Notes: a model not told the origin generated them from the sequence alone. A DNA stretch of 64,000 bases from Flavobacteriaceae bacterium (GCA_024640565.1 JAHEET010000005.1:124001-188000), one strand, 5' to 3'; positions 29,166 to 39,607 are shown, counted from the first letter of the stretch. A program made the numbers and translations.

Positions 29166-31076
29166 ATGCAAAATCAAATTATAAAAGTATTTGTAATGCT
29201 TTTCAGTACTGCGATGCTACTAAGCTGTAATCCAGCCAAAAAAGACAGGTATGTAGAAAATCATTATAACAAAAAAGAGGTAGCGATTACCATGCGAGAC
29301 GGTGTAAAACTACACACAGTTATTTATTCTCCGAAAGATACTTCCAAAGCGTATCCTATTTTACTACAAAGAACGCCGTATAGTGCTGGCCCTTATGGAG
29401 CAGGAAAAATGAAAACCAAAATTGGTCCAAATGTACACTTAATGAAAGAGGGGAACATAATAGTATACCAAGATGTTCGAGGACGTTGGATGAGTGAAGG
29501 GGTGTACGACAACATGCGCGCCTATCTTCCAAATAAAAAAGAAAACGAATCGGATGAGGCTTCTGATACCTATGATACGATTGATTGGTTGGTGAAAAAT
29601 ATTGAAAATAATAATGGAAATGTGGGTACTTGGGGAATTTCATATCCTGGTCACTATGCCACCGTTTCTACAATTGATGCCCATCCTGCTCTTAAAGCAG
29701 CTTCTCCGCAAGCTTGTATTGGTGATTTTTTCTTTGATGATTTCCACCACAATGGTGCTTTTTTATTGAGCTATTTCAAAGCCATTTCGTTGTTTGGAAC
29801 TTATAAAGATACCCCAACAGACAAAGCATGGTATTCTTTTCCTGAGATGAACTCAAATGATCAGTATCAATTTTTTCTTGATAAAGGACCTTTGAAAAAC
29901 CTAAACGAATATTTTCAATATGAAAAATTAGATATGCAAACTGCATCTACGAAAACAGTAATAGATGATTTTTTCTGGAAAGAAATTACAGAGCACCCAA
30001 ATTATGATTCTGTATGGCAAAGCAAAGGAATCATTCAACATTTAGACAAAGTACCTGCTTCTGTAGCAACGATGATTGTTGGAGGATGGTTTGATGCTGA
30101 GGATCTGTACGGCCCCTTAGAAACCTACAAAGCCATTGAAAAGAATGGAGTTGGCAATTACAATACCCTAGTTTTTGGTCCCTGGGATCACGGGAAATGG
30201 GCAAGAAATGTAGTCAAAAATACTGTAGGTAATTATTATTTTGGCGATTCTATTTCCTTAAAATTTCAAAAGGAAATTGAAACCAATTTTTTCAATCACT
30301 TTCTGAAAGGTAAAGGAGATCAAAAGACCGGTTTGCCGGAAGCTTATGTTTTTGATTCTGGAAAAAAAGAATGGAAAAGTTATGCGGCTTGGCCACCAAA
30401 CAATGTGGTAAAACAAAACTGGTTTTTATCGAATAACCAGTCCTTAACCTCAGAAAAAAAAGCGACAAACGGAATTCAATTCATTAGCGACATTAAAAAT
30501 CCTGTTCCCTATTCTGAAGATATTAAAACAGTGTTCATACCAAGAAAATACATGACAGATGACCAACGATTTGCTGGACGAAGACCAGATGTTTTGGTTT
30601 TTGAAACAGAAATTTTAACGGAAGATCTTACCCTAGCGGGTGATATTTTAGCAAAATTAAAAGTAGCCACTACTGGTACGGCTGCCGATTGGATTGTAAA
30701 GGTTATTGATGTGCATCCAACAGACACAGAAGAGAATAACAATGCCCTACAGGACCATTTAAAAATGAGCAATTATCATTTAATGGTTCGAAGCGAAGTA
30801 ATGCGTGGCCGTTTTAGAAATAGTTTCGAAAACCCAGCGCCTTTTGTCGCCAACAAAAAAACGGAAGTAAATATTCAATTGCAAGATGTTTTTCACACCT
30901 TTAAAAAGGGTCATAAATTACAAGTGCAAGTGCAGAGTACTTGGTTTCCTTTAATAGATTTGAATCCACAAACCTATGTAGACAATATCTTCCTAGCTAC
31001 CGAAGAAGATTTTAAAACGCAAACGCATACTGTTTTTACAGATTCGAGTATTGAATTTTCGGTGTTGAAAAAGTAA
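29166..31076 (+). CDS. CocE/NonD (X-Pro dipeptidyl-peptidase S15) family hydrolase, lipoprotein
   Basis: MRDGVKLHTVIYSPKD, YQDVRGRWMSEGVY, GTWGISYPGHYATVS (Gx[ST]Y nucleophile), GPWDHGKW. Confidence 0.93.
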   Translation: MQNQIIKVFVMLFSTAMLLSCNPAKKDRYVENHYNKKEVAITMRDGVKLHTVIYSPKDTSKAYPILLQRTPYSAGPYGAGKMKTKIGPNVHLMKEGNIIVYQDVRGRWMSEGVYDNMRAYLPNKKENESDEASDTYDTIDWLVKNIENNNGNVGTWGISYPGHYATVSTIDAHPALKAASPQACIGDFFFDDFHHNGAFLLSYFKAISLFGTYKDTPTDKAWYSFPEMNSNDQYQFFLDKGPLKNLNEYFQYEKLDMQTASTKTVIDDFFWKEITEHPNYDSVWQSKGIIQHLDKVPASVATMIVGGWFDAEDLYGPLETYKAIEKNGVGNYNTLVFGPWDHGKWARNVVKNTVGNYYFGDSISLKFQKEIETNFFNHFLKGKGDQKTGLPEAYVFDSGKKEWKSYAAWPPNNVVKQNWFLSNNQSLTSEKKATNGIQFISDIKNPVPYSEDIKTVFIPRKYMTDDQRFAGRRPDVLVFETEILTEDLTLAGDILAKLKVATTGTAADWIVKVIDVHPTDTEENNNALQDHLKMSNYHLMVRSEVMRGRFRNSFENPAPFVANKKTEVNIQLQDVFHTFKKGHKLQVQVQSTWFPLIDLNPQTYVDNIFLATEEDFKTQTHTVFTDSSIEFSVLKK

Positions 31077-31079
31077 TCC

Positions 31080-31535
31080 ATGACCTCTACAGAAATTGCA
31101 CTTTTGTTAAACAATGACCTAGAAAAAATCACCAGAATTGGCGAAATTATAGGAAAGAAAATTCCTGAAAGGGATGTGTTTACAGCGCTAAATGACTACG
31201 AGAAAACATTTATTTACATTGATATTTTTGAAAATCATACTACAAATGGTGGGTTTGAAGAATTTTTCTGGAATTCTTCGGGACAGTTTTCGCATGAAAT
31301 ATTAGCCGCTTATGAGGCCGTTGGCGCAACAAAAACAGCCACCTTAATTTACAACGCTTTTACAGAATTCGGCGAAATCCCAATCCCCAAAGACAATGCT
31401 TTCAGAAAAAAAATTCTTACCGAATTAAATTCGGATGCCTGGGAGACTTTGGACCAAGCATTTTATAAAAGTAAGGAAGCTATTGTGCCGTTGGTTCTAA
31501 ATTTTGTGGCAAAAAACAGTGCTCATTTTGATTGA
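31080..31535 (+). CDS. DUF4375-like protein
   Basis: FENHTTNGGFEEFFWNSSGQFSHEILAAYEAVGATKTATLI. Confidence 0.75.
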   Translation: MTSTEIALLLNNDLEKITRIGEIIGKKIPERDVFTALNDYEKTFIYIDIFENHTTNGGFEEFFWNSSGQFSHEILAAYEAVGATKTATLIYNAFTEFGEIPIPKDNAFRKKILTELNSDAWETLDQAFYKSKEAIVPLVLNFVAKNSAHFD

Positions 31536-31685
31536 TAAACGCGATACCTTACTAAGCAATCTGATGTCCTTCTTCTTTTTAATTGTTTGTGCGATGCTGT
31601 AAAATGATATATTTACTTGATATAAATATGTAAATTATCTTCTTTCTTGTACTTTAGAGCGAAAATGTGGAAATCTCAAAAAATC

Positions 31686-32963
31686 ATGAAAAAAAATTTT
31701 AAAAAAAGAGTATTCATTTCCATACTTCTTTTGCTCGTGCTGTATGTTGCGAATATTTTTATAAGTACAGGTTTTTTTAGAACGATTGAAAATACTTTTG
31801 ATGGAAGTATTTTACAAGAAATAAAAATAGCGGGTGCGGAAGATATTACTATCAGTCAAACAGATCATTTTGCGATTGTCTCTGCTACTACAAGAAAAAA
31901 TATTCCACCAACACAACAAGAAAGTGGCGGACTGTATTATCTAGACCTAACCAATCCTAATAGACAACCAATAGTACTTACAAAAAACTTTGAAAAGCCT
32001 TTTGCTCCTCACGGAATTTCAATCTACAAGAACAATCATAGTTATACTGTTGCAGCGATCAATCATACCAAGGAAGGAGATTTTATTGAAATTTTTGAAT
32101 TGATTGGTCGGGAATTAACACATCAAAAAACATTGAAAAACGAACGCATCTTTAGTCCAAATGACCTTGTACTTTTAGATGAAAATCGTTTTTACTTCAC
32201 CAATGACCACAAATACAAAGAAGGCATGTTTCGCTTAGCGGAAGACTACTTGGGATTAGCCGTTTCAAATGTGGTGTATTATGATGGGGAGAATTACAGC
32301 GAAGTTGCAGATGGAATTGCCTATGCAAACGGGATTAATTATGATGCAAAAAGAAGGTTGATATTTGTAGCATCTCCCAGAGATTTTTTGGTGAAAGTAT
32401 ATCAAAAAAATGAAGATCATAGCTTAACATTCATTGAAAATATTGACTGTAAAACAGGCGTTGACAATATTGAATTTGATACGGAGCATAACCTCTGGAT
32501 TGGTGCACATCCAAGTCTATTGGATTTTAGCGCCTACGCAAAAGGAACGCGACCAATTGCGCCCTCAGAGATTCTAAAAATCAATTATATTGAAAGAGGT
32601 GACTACAACATCGAACAAATATATATGGAAGACGGGGCAACAATGGCTGCTGCTACAGTAGCCGCTCCATACGGAGATCTTATTTTGGCAGGGAATGTAA
32701 TGGATACAGAATTTTTAATTCTTAAAAGCAATAAAATACTGAGCAAAAAACGACCATTTTCGGGAAAAAAAATGAAACTCCACCACGAGAATAAAGTCTT
32801 GTACCTTTTGGATGGAAAAGAAATTGCTTCCGAAGATTTAAATGAGATTCCCGCTACACAAATAAAATCTGTTGCTGTCTATAAAGGAGCAAAAGAGGTT
32901 TCAAAATATACCAACAAAAAATACGATGGGGTCATTCTCATTGAACTAAAAAAAGAAAAATAA
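31686..32963 (+). CDS. Paraoxonase/SMP-30-like beta-propeller protein with TonB-plug-like C-terminal motif
   Basis: FSPNDLVLLDENRFYFTNDHKY...ANGINYDAKRRLIFVASPRDFLVKVYQ...CKTGVDNIEFDTEHNLWIGAHP; C-term IKSVAVYKGAKEVSKYTNKKYDGVILIELKKEK. Confidence 0.85.
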   Translation: MKKNFKKRVFISILLLLVLYVANIFISTGFFRTIENTFDGSILQEIKIAGAEDITISQTDHFAIVSATTRKNIPPTQQESGGLYYLDLTNPNRQPIVLTKNFEKPFAPHGISIYKNNHSYTVAAINHTKEGDFIEIFELIGRELTHQKTLKNERIFSPNDLVLLDENRFYFTNDHKYKEGMFRLAEDYLGLAVSNVVYYDGENYSEVADGIAYANGINYDAKRRLIFVASPRDFLVKVYQKNEDHSLTFIENIDCKTGVDNIEFDTEHNLWIGAHPSLLDFSAYAKGTRPIAPSEILKINYIERGDYNIEQIYMEDGATMAAATVAAPYGDLILAGNVMDTEFLILKSNKILSKKRPFSGKKMKLHHENKVLYLLDGKEIASEDLNEIPATQIKSVAVYKGAKEVSKYTNKKYDGVILIELKKEK

Positions 32964-33577
32964 TGCGAAAAATCATTTCCTTAATTACCCTGATATTACT
33001 GATGTCGGCATGTAATTCTCAAAGAAAAAAAACCTTGATTGGTGCTACTGAATACCAACAAAAACTCAATGAAAATTTTAAAGATGGCTCTAAGTCACCT
33101 TTAAAAAAGAAGGATTTAAAAAACTTTAAAGGCCTCGAATTTTATCCTGTAGACAGCTCGTTTATTGTAACTGCTAAATTAACCAAAACAAAGGATGCTA
33201 CAACTTTTGAAATGGCGACTACAACAGACAGGAAACCATTGTACAAAGAATATGGTATTTTAACTTTTACCTTAAAAGGAGTCGATTGTTCGTTAACGGT
33301 TTACCAAAGTCAAGATGATCTCCGGGATGAAAAATACAAAGATTTCCTCTTTTTACCTTTTACCGACGATTCTTCTGGAAACGTATCTTATGCTGGAGGA
33401 CGTTGCATGGATGTGATGACAACGGACGAAAATACGGATGGAACGATTGTTTTAAATTTTAACAACACCTACAATCCTTATTGTGCATACAATGAAAAGT
33501 ACTCTTGCCCATTAACACCAAGACAAAATCACTTGCCGCTGGTGGTAAAAGCAGGAATTCAAGTTTTTAAGAAATAG
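32963..33577 (+). CDS. DUF1684-like lipoprotein
   Basis: LLMSACNSQ lipobox; LFLPFTDDSSGNVSYAGGRCMDV..NFNNTYNPYCAYNEKYSCPLTPRQNHLPL. Confidence 0.88.
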   Translation: MRKIISLITLILLMSACNSQRKKTLIGATEYQQKLNENFKDGSKSPLKKKDLKNFKGLEFYPVDSSFIVTAKLTKTKDATTFEMATTTDRKPLYKEYGILTFTLKGVDCSLTVYQSQDDLRDEKYKDFLFLPFTDDSSGNVSYAGGRCMDVMTTDENTDGTIVLNFNNTYNPYCAYNEKYSCPLTPRQNHLPLVVKAGIQVFKK

Positions 33578-33618
33578 CGATCTCAATTTCAGAATCGTTT
33601 TTCTAAATACGTTACGGT

Positions 33619-34320
33619 TTAAGAGTCGATAGAAATATCACTTATGAAATCTAATTTTATGGCTTTTGCTAAAGCCTCCAGATGGGATTTCCGAACTTTC
33701 AATTTTGTAGTTGCGTGTGCTTTTTTATTTAATTTTGAAAACATTTCTGCAACTTTTATAGCGGTCTCCATCAATTGTGATTCTGGAACAATACGATCTA
33801 AAAAACCAGCAGTGAGGGCTTGTTTTGAATTAAATATCTCTGCATTGTTTATACTTCGATTCAGGTACACTTCTGACAAACGAGATTTTGCAATTGCAAT
33901 GCCAGCATGGTGCATGGTCATCCCTATCATAACTTCATTTAAACCAATTTTAAAAGGGCCATCTACGCCAATTCTATAATCGGATGACAATAATAAAAAA
34001 GCGCCTTTAGCAATCGCATGTCCGGAACATGCAATGACAATCGGTTGAGGAAAAGACAGCATTCGTAAAGATAATTCCGATCCTTTGGTAACTAATTCTT
34101 TTGCAGATTCTGGAGATTTTGTCATTATTTTAAGATCAAATCCTGCAGAAAAAATACCGCTTTGACCTGTTAAAATAACAACTTTATTTTCTTTTTCAGC
34201 AGTATCTAAGCTGCTATTTAAACCTTCAATAACTTTATGATTGATGGCATTTGCTTTTCCATTTACAAGGGTAATAACAGCATATTGCGCTTCGGATTGG
34301 TAAGTAACAAATTCGTTCAT
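33619..34320 (-). CDS. Enoyl-CoA hydratase/isomerase family protein
   Basis: VNGKANAINHKVIEGL, LTGQSGIFSAGFDLKIM, IACSGHAIAKGAFLLLSSDYRIG crotonase motifs. Confidence 0.9.
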   Translation of the reverse strand: MNEFVTYQSEAQYAVITLVNGKANAINHKVIEGLNSSLDTAEKENKVVILTGQSGIFSAGFDLKIMTKSPESAKELVTKGSELSLRMLSFPQPIVIACSGHAIAKGAFLLLSSDYRIGVDGPFKIGLNEVMIGMTMHHAGIAIAKSRLSEVYLNRSINNAEIFNSKQALTAGFLDRIVPESQLMETAIKVAEMFSKLNKKAHATTKLKVRKSHLEALAKAIKLDFISDISIDS

Positions 34321-34363
34321 TGATAGTGAAAAATTAGTGATAAATAGCGATTTTAATTGCTGT

Positions 34364-34735
34364 CTAAAGAAATTTTACTACAAAAATTCCTGCGAACACG
34401 GCTAAAAAACCGATCACAAAACTGGCAATGCTATAAACCGCAAAGCTTGTAAAATCTCCCGATTTTAAAAACAAGTGATTCTCATAAGCAAAGGTTGAAA
34501 AGGTGGTAAATCCACCACAAAAACCAGTGGCAAGTAGTAAGGTTGAGTTCTGGCTGAGGGTTTCATTTTTAGCTACTAGCCCCAAGATAATTCCAATCAA
34601 TAAACTTCCTAAAACATTGGCTGCAAAAGTTCCGTAGGGCATGCCATTTTCGGTTGCATTCAACCATTTTCCAATGGCATAGCGTAAAACGCTACCAAAT
34701 CCACCGCCAACAAATATAAAAAGCAATTGTTTCAT
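34364..34735 (-). CDS. crcB: Fluoride ion transporter CrcB/Fluc
   Basis: GGGFGSVLRYAIGKWLN, GTFAANVLGSLLIG, TGFCGGFTTFSTFAYE. Confidence 0.95.
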   Translation of the reverse strand: MKQLLFIFVGGGFGSVLRYAIGKWLNATENGMPYGTFAANVLGSLLIGIILGLVAKNETLSQNSTLLLATGFCGGFTTFSTFAYENHLFLKSGDFTSFAVYSIASFVIGFLAVFAGIFVVKFL

Positions 34736-34787
34736 TATCGTTTCATTTATCAACCCTTGGATTGTTTTTTTTATTGAAATAAAGGCA

Positions 34788-35330
34788 CTAGTCTACCAAG
34801 TGAATCATGGCAAAAACAGCATAATTAATCATGTCTTGATAATTGGCATCAATGCCCTCAGAAACAATAGTTTTCCCTTTGTTATCCTCAATTTGTTTGA
34901 CCCTTAATAATTTTTGCAAAATGAGGTCGGTCAATGAGGAAACACGCATATCACGCCATGCTTCTCCATAATCATGATTTTTATTGAGCATTAATTCTTT
35001 GGTAATCGTACTATGCTTGTCAAACAATAGGGTGGCTGCTTCTGTATTTAAATCTGGGGTTTCTACAACGCCATTTTCTAACTGAATTAAGGCCATGATG
35101 GAATAGTTGATAATTCCAATAAATTCCGATTTCTCACCTTCAGCTACTTTCTGCACCTCGTTTTCTTGCAACTGACGAATTCTTTGCGCTTTGATAAAAA
35201 TCTGATCGGTTAGTGATGGCAATCTTAAAATGCGCCATGCACTTCCATAATCGCTCATTTTTTTTATGAACAAACTTCTACATTCGGTTATTACTGCGTC
35301 ATATTGTTTTGAGGTTTCCTGCATCTTCAC
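34788..35330 (-). CDS. DUF1599 (nucleotide modification associated domain 1-like) protein, internally duplicated
   Basis: DYGSAWRILRLPSLTDQIFIKAQRIRQLQ and DYGEAWRDMRVSSLTDLILQKLLRVKQIE repeats. Confidence 0.85.
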   Translation of the reverse strand: MKMQETSKQYDAVITECRSLFIKKMSDYGSAWRILRLPSLTDQIFIKAQRIRQLQENEVQKVAEGEKSEFIGIINYSIMALIQLENGVVETPDLNTEAATLLFDKHSTITKELMLNKNHDYGEAWRDMRVSSLTDLILQKLLRVKQIEDNKGKTIVSEGIDANYQDMINYAVFAMIHLVD

Positions 35331-35413
35331 TATTTAAAAAAAGTATTTCATCAAATGTAGTAAATCTTAAAAGCATTTCATTTATTTTTACCTGAAATTT
35401 ATAAATCTCCTTT

Positions 35414-35995
35414 ATGAATAAAATTGTTGTTTTTTGTGGCTCTAGTTTGGGATTTAATCCGATTTATAAAGAAGCTGCGATCGCTTTAGGAAATTATTTT
35501 GCCCAAAACAAAATTGGACTGGTCTATGGTGGAGGGAAAATTGGAATGATGGGCGTATTGGCATCTACGATTTTAGCGCAAAAAGGAGAAGTAATTGGGG
35601 TGATTCCAAAACTTTTAGAAAAAGAAGAAGTCCTTCACACGGGCGTAGAAGAAATGATTGTTTGTAAAACCATGAGTGAGCGAAAGGTAATTATGAGCAA
35701 ATTGGTGGAGGGATACATAACCTTGCCTGGAGGTTTTGGTACTTTGGATGAACTTTTTGAAGCACTGACTTTAGCGCAATTACACATTGAGCAAAAACCC
35801 ATTGGACTGTTGAATATCAATGGTTTTTTTGATGCAATACTACTCCAATTGGATAAAATGGTGGAAGAAGGATATGTAAAACAAGACAATAGAAACCTAT
35901 TAATTGTAGAGACCTCAGTGCCTGAATTGATGAAAAAAATGCACCAATATACCGCTCCAAAAAAAAGTCATGTAATTCAAAAAGTTGTTTCATAA
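35414..35995 (+). CDS. LOG family Rossmann-fold protein (TIGR00730-like, putative lysine decarboxylase fold)
   Basis: GGGKIGMMGVLA, LPGGFGTLDELFEALTLAQL. Confidence 0.93.
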   Translation: MNKIVVFCGSSLGFNPIYKEAAIALGNYFAQNKIGLVYGGGKIGMMGVLASTILAQKGEVIGVIPKLLEKEEVLHTGVEEMIVCKTMSERKVIMSKLVEGYITLPGGFGTLDELFEALTLAQLHIEQKPIGLLNINGFFDAILLQLDKMVEEGYVKQDNRNLLIVETSVPELMKKMHQYTAPKKSHVIQKVVS

Positions 35996-36817
35996 ATGAC
36001 CATTAACTGCAAAGGAAATTTAATCGATTTGTCGCACCCCAAAGTGATGGGTGTTTTAAACATTACTCCCGATTCGTTTTATGATGGTGGCGCCTATAAA
36101 AATGAAGCTGCGATTCTTGATCGGGTAAAAAAAATGCTTTCCGAAGGTGCTACTTTTATTGATGTAGGTGCATACTCTTCGCGACCAGGAGCTGCACATG
36201 TTTCGGAGGAGGAAGAGTTAAAAAGAATCCTTCCTGTGATTCGGTTGTTGGTTGAAAATTTTCCAAAAATCCTTATTTCTGTGGATACCTTTAGAAGCAA
36301 AATCGCCGAAGAATGTGTCTTGGCAGGTGCGGCAATAATCAATGATATTTCTGCCGGAAATATGGATCCTGAAATGTTTCAAACTATTGCCAAATTGCAA
36401 GTTCCATATATTGTAATGCACATGTTGGGAACACCTCAGAACATGCAAAAAAATCCGGTTTATGAATCGGTTACTCATGAATTAATTTCATTTTTTGCAG
36501 AAAAAATTCATCAACTGCATGTATTAAAGGTAAATGATGTACTTATTGATGTGGGTTTTGGCTTTGGAAAAACACTTGCACACAATTTTGAATTGCTGAA
36601 AAACTTAGCACTTTTCAAAAACCTAGAAGCTCCTATTCTCATTGGAGTTTCCAGAAAATCAATGCTGTACAAAACCTTAGATATTTCTGCACAGGAAGCA
36701 CTTAATGCAACAACATCTGCAAATACCATTGCCCTTCTAAAGGGTGCAAATATTCTTCGGGTTCACGATGTGAAAGAAGCTGTTGAAGCCGTTAAAATTG
36801 TCACTCAAATTCGTTAA
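35996..36817 (+). CDS. folP: Dihydropteroate synthase
   Basis: VMGVLNITPDSFYDGG, FIDVGAYSSRPGA, DVGFGFGKTLAHNFELL, LIGVSRKSM. Confidence 0.96.
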   Translation: MTINCKGNLIDLSHPKVMGVLNITPDSFYDGGAYKNEAAILDRVKKMLSEGATFIDVGAYSSRPGAAHVSEEEELKRILPVIRLLVENFPKILISVDTFRSKIAEECVLAGAAIINDISAGNMDPEMFQTIAKLQVPYIVMHMLGTPQNMQKNPVYESVTHELISFFAEKIHQLHVLKVNDVLIDVGFGFGKTLAHNFELLKNLALFKNLEAPILIGVSRKSMLYKTLDISAQEALNATTSANTIALLKGANILRVHDVKEAVEAVKIVTQIR

Positions 36818-37047
36818 TCAGGCGCAAAAAAAAAGCTAATAGTATCCTCATTCTGATAATTTCCTAACTTTTTTTAGCAATAATTTTAATTGTATTTCTT
36901 AAAAATATGGTTGCGTTTTAAAAAAAATTGGCAGTTCATAAAAGATTTCAGAAATCGGTATCCTTTGTTGTTATCCAATATAGAAATTAGGGACTAATAT
37001 TGCCATAGCGAAATTTATTAGTATTTTAGCACAAATCAATTTCACTT

Positions 37048-37824
37048 ATGTTCGATTTTATTGAGTTTTCTCCCTTGGATGTTTTAGATATTGTATTTGT
37101 AGCAACGCTGCTGTACTATATCTACAAACTTTTAAAAGGAACCGTAGCCATTAATATAGTGATTGGAATTGCTTTTATCTTCTTAATCTGGCAAATTACC
37201 CTAGCGCTAAGAATGGAAATGTTGAGTGGAATATTAGGCTACTTACTGTCTGGGGGAGTCATTGCGCTGATTATTGTTTTTCAACAAGAGATTCGGAAAT
37301 TTTTATTGATGATTGGAACCACCAATTTTTCAACAAAAAAAAGTTTCTTAAAACAATTGAAATTTTTACAGACAGAAATCGCTTCTGAGATCGATACCGA
37401 TACGTTGGTAAATGCTTGTAAAAATTTATCAAAAACAAAAACGGGAGCACTTATTGTTATTGAGAATACGAACAGTTTAGATTTTTTGATTAATTCTGGT
37501 GATGTGATGAATGCCTTAATGAATGACGCCATCTTACAAAGTATTTTTTACAAAAACAGTCCATTACATGATGGAGCAACCATCATTAGAGATAATTTCA
37601 TAGTGGCTACACGCGTGGTACTTCCGGTTTCTAGTAGTGAAAAAATTCCTGCTCGCTTTGGATTAAGACACCGTGCAGCTATTGGTATTTCAGAGAAAAC
37701 AGATGCCGTTTGTTTGTTGGTTTCGGAAGAGACAGGAGAAGTTTCTTATATTAAAGACGGTGAATTTGTGCTCTTTAAAGACTATAACGAGCTGAATCAT
37801 AAAATGAAAAAAGATTTTAGCTAA
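37048..37824 (+). CDS. cdaA: Diadenylate cyclase CdaA (DisA_N domain)
   Basis: Three N-terminal TM segments; KNSPLHDGATIIRDNFIVATRVVLPVS (DGA) and RFGLRHRAAIGISEKTDAVCLLVSEETG (RHR). Confidence 0.95.
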   Translation: MFDFIEFSPLDVLDIVFVATLLYYIYKLLKGTVAINIVIGIAFIFLIWQITLALRMEMLSGILGYLLSGGVIALIIVFQQEIRKFLLMIGTTNFSTKKSFLKQLKFLQTEIASEIDTDTLVNACKNLSKTKTGALIVIENTNSLDFLINSGDVMNALMNDAILQSIFYKNSPLHDGATIIRDNFIVATRVVLPVSSSEKIPARFGLRHRAAIGISEKTDAVCLLVSEETGEVSYIKDGEFVLFKDYNELNHKMKKDFS

Positions 37825-37840
37825 CAATTTCTAACGATAT

Positions 37841-39607
37841 TTAGAATGTCAATTCTGTACTAAATTGCTTGTCGTATAAGTTTTTATAATATCCGTTTTC
37901 TTTTACCAATAGTTCTTGATGTGTTCCTTCTTCTACAATAAATCCTTTGTCCATTACAATAATTTTATCGGCTTGCTTTATGGTTGCTAATCGGTGAGCA
38001 ATAACTATTGAAGTTCGATCTTTCGTAATGGTTTCTGTAGCAAACTGAATCATTTGTTCTGCATAGGAATCTACAGATGACGTTGCTTCATCTAAAATTA
38101 AAATACTAGGGTTGCTCACATAGGCGCGTAAAAAAGCAATGAGTTGTCTTTGCCCAGAAGAGAGCATCCCTCCTCTTTCTTTTACATTGTAGTTATAATT
38201 CCCTGGCAGGGTCATAATAAATTTGTGAATTCCAATTTGCTTGGCTGCAAGGGTAACTGCTGCCAAAGAGATTGAACTATTTTTTAAAGTTATATTATTT
38301 AAAATAGTATCGGAAAACAAAAACACATCTTGTAAAACGATGGCTACTTGTTTTCGTAAAGAGGCTAATTCATAATTTTGAACGGGAACCGTATCTATGG
38401 CAATTTCACCGCTATCAATTTCATAAAAACGATTGATTAAATTGATGATGGTAGATTTTCCTGCGCCTGTAGCGCCAACTATAGCCACTGTTTGTCCTTC
38501 TTTTACATCTAATGAAATGCCTTTTAAAACTGCTTCTCCTTGGATGTAACTAAAGTGGACGTTTTCAAAGGTGATATTACCTTTTAAATTTTCGGCTTTC
38601 AAAGTTCCTTGTTTTACAATGCTACTATGAGTGTCAATAATATTAAAAACACGTTCACCAGAAACAATTCCCATTTGTAATTGATTGAACTTGTCTGCAA
38701 TTTGACGAAGGGGTTGAAACAACATTTGCGCATACATGATAAATGCAAAAATTTCTGCCACACTTGCTACTGACTGATCTACCACTTGAAGTCCTCCAAA
38801 CCAAACCAACAAACCAATGGCTATTGATGAAAATATTTCTGCAATTGGGAAGAAAATGGAATAATACCAAATTGTTTTTATATAGGCTTGTTTGTGCTTA
38901 TTATTAATTTCTTTAAAGTTGTCGTACTCAATTTTTTCTCTGTTGAAAAGCTGTACAATTTTCATTCCAGTAACCCGTTCTTGCACAAAGCTATTTAGGT
39001 TAGCGACTTGATTTCTTACTTCTTGAAACGTCGCTTTTATGGCAATTTGAAATCTTTTTGTTGCATAAATTAGAATGGGTAAAACTGACAAGGTAATCAA
39101 TGCCAATTGCCAATTTATGACCAACATAATTACTATCACTACCAACATTTTTAAAAGATCACTGGTAATCTTAAATACCCCTTGTGTAAAAAAAGCGGAA
39201 ATTGTTTCAATATCTGAGACCACTCTTGTTACTAGTTTTCCAACGGCATTCTTATCAAAATAAGCCATTTTAAATTGTAAAATGTGTCGAAATATTTTGG
39301 TTCTAATATCTTTAATAATGTGCTGTCCCACCCAATTGGAAAAATAAATAAATGTAAATTCGAGTAAAACCTCAATTCCCAAAACACCAAACATCAATAA
39401 AACATAATACAGCAATGCATTGCTATCTTTTGGAATTACTCCTTCATCAATCGTTAGTTTGAGAATGTAAGGCCTTGCTGCAGCAAAAAAAGAGAGTAAA
39501 ATAGTAGCGAAAGCAGCCGTAAAAAAGTAGAGTCGATATCTTTTTACAAAACCCATAAGTCTTGAAAATATTTTTATATCGAATGCATTTCCTGTATTAT
39601 CTGCCAA
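37841..39607 (-). CDS. ABC transporter ATP-binding/permease protein (MsbA/MdlB-like)
   Basis: Six-TM plus Walker A GATGAGKSTIIN, signature LSSGQRQLIAFLRA, Walker B ILILDEATSSVD. Confidence 0.95.
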   Translation of the reverse strand: MADNTGNAFDIKIFSRLMGFVKRYRLYFFTAAFATILLSFFAAARPYILKLTIDEGVIPKDSNALLYYVLLMFGVLGIEVLLEFTFIYFSNWVGQHIIKDIRTKIFRHILQFKMAYFDKNAVGKLVTRVVSDIETISAFFTQGVFKITSDLLKMLVVIVIMLVINWQLALITLSVLPILIYATKRFQIAIKATFQEVRNQVANLNSFVQERVTGMKIVQLFNREKIEYDNFKEINNKHKQAYIKTIWYYSIFFPIAEIFSSIAIGLLVWFGGLQVVDQSVASVAEIFAFIMYAQMLFQPLRQIADKFNQLQMGIVSGERVFNIIDTHSSIVKQGTLKAENLKGNITFENVHFSYIQGEAVLKGISLDVKEGQTVAIVGATGAGKSTIINLINRFYEIDSGEIAIDTVPVQNYELASLRKQVAIVLQDVFLFSDTILNNITLKNSSISLAAVTLAAKQIGIHKFIMTLPGNYNYNVKERGGMLSSGQRQLIAFLRAYVSNPSILILDEATSSVDSYAEQMIQFATETITKDRTSIVIAHRLATIKQADKIIVMDKGFIVEEGTHQELLVKENGYYKNLYDKQFSTELTF

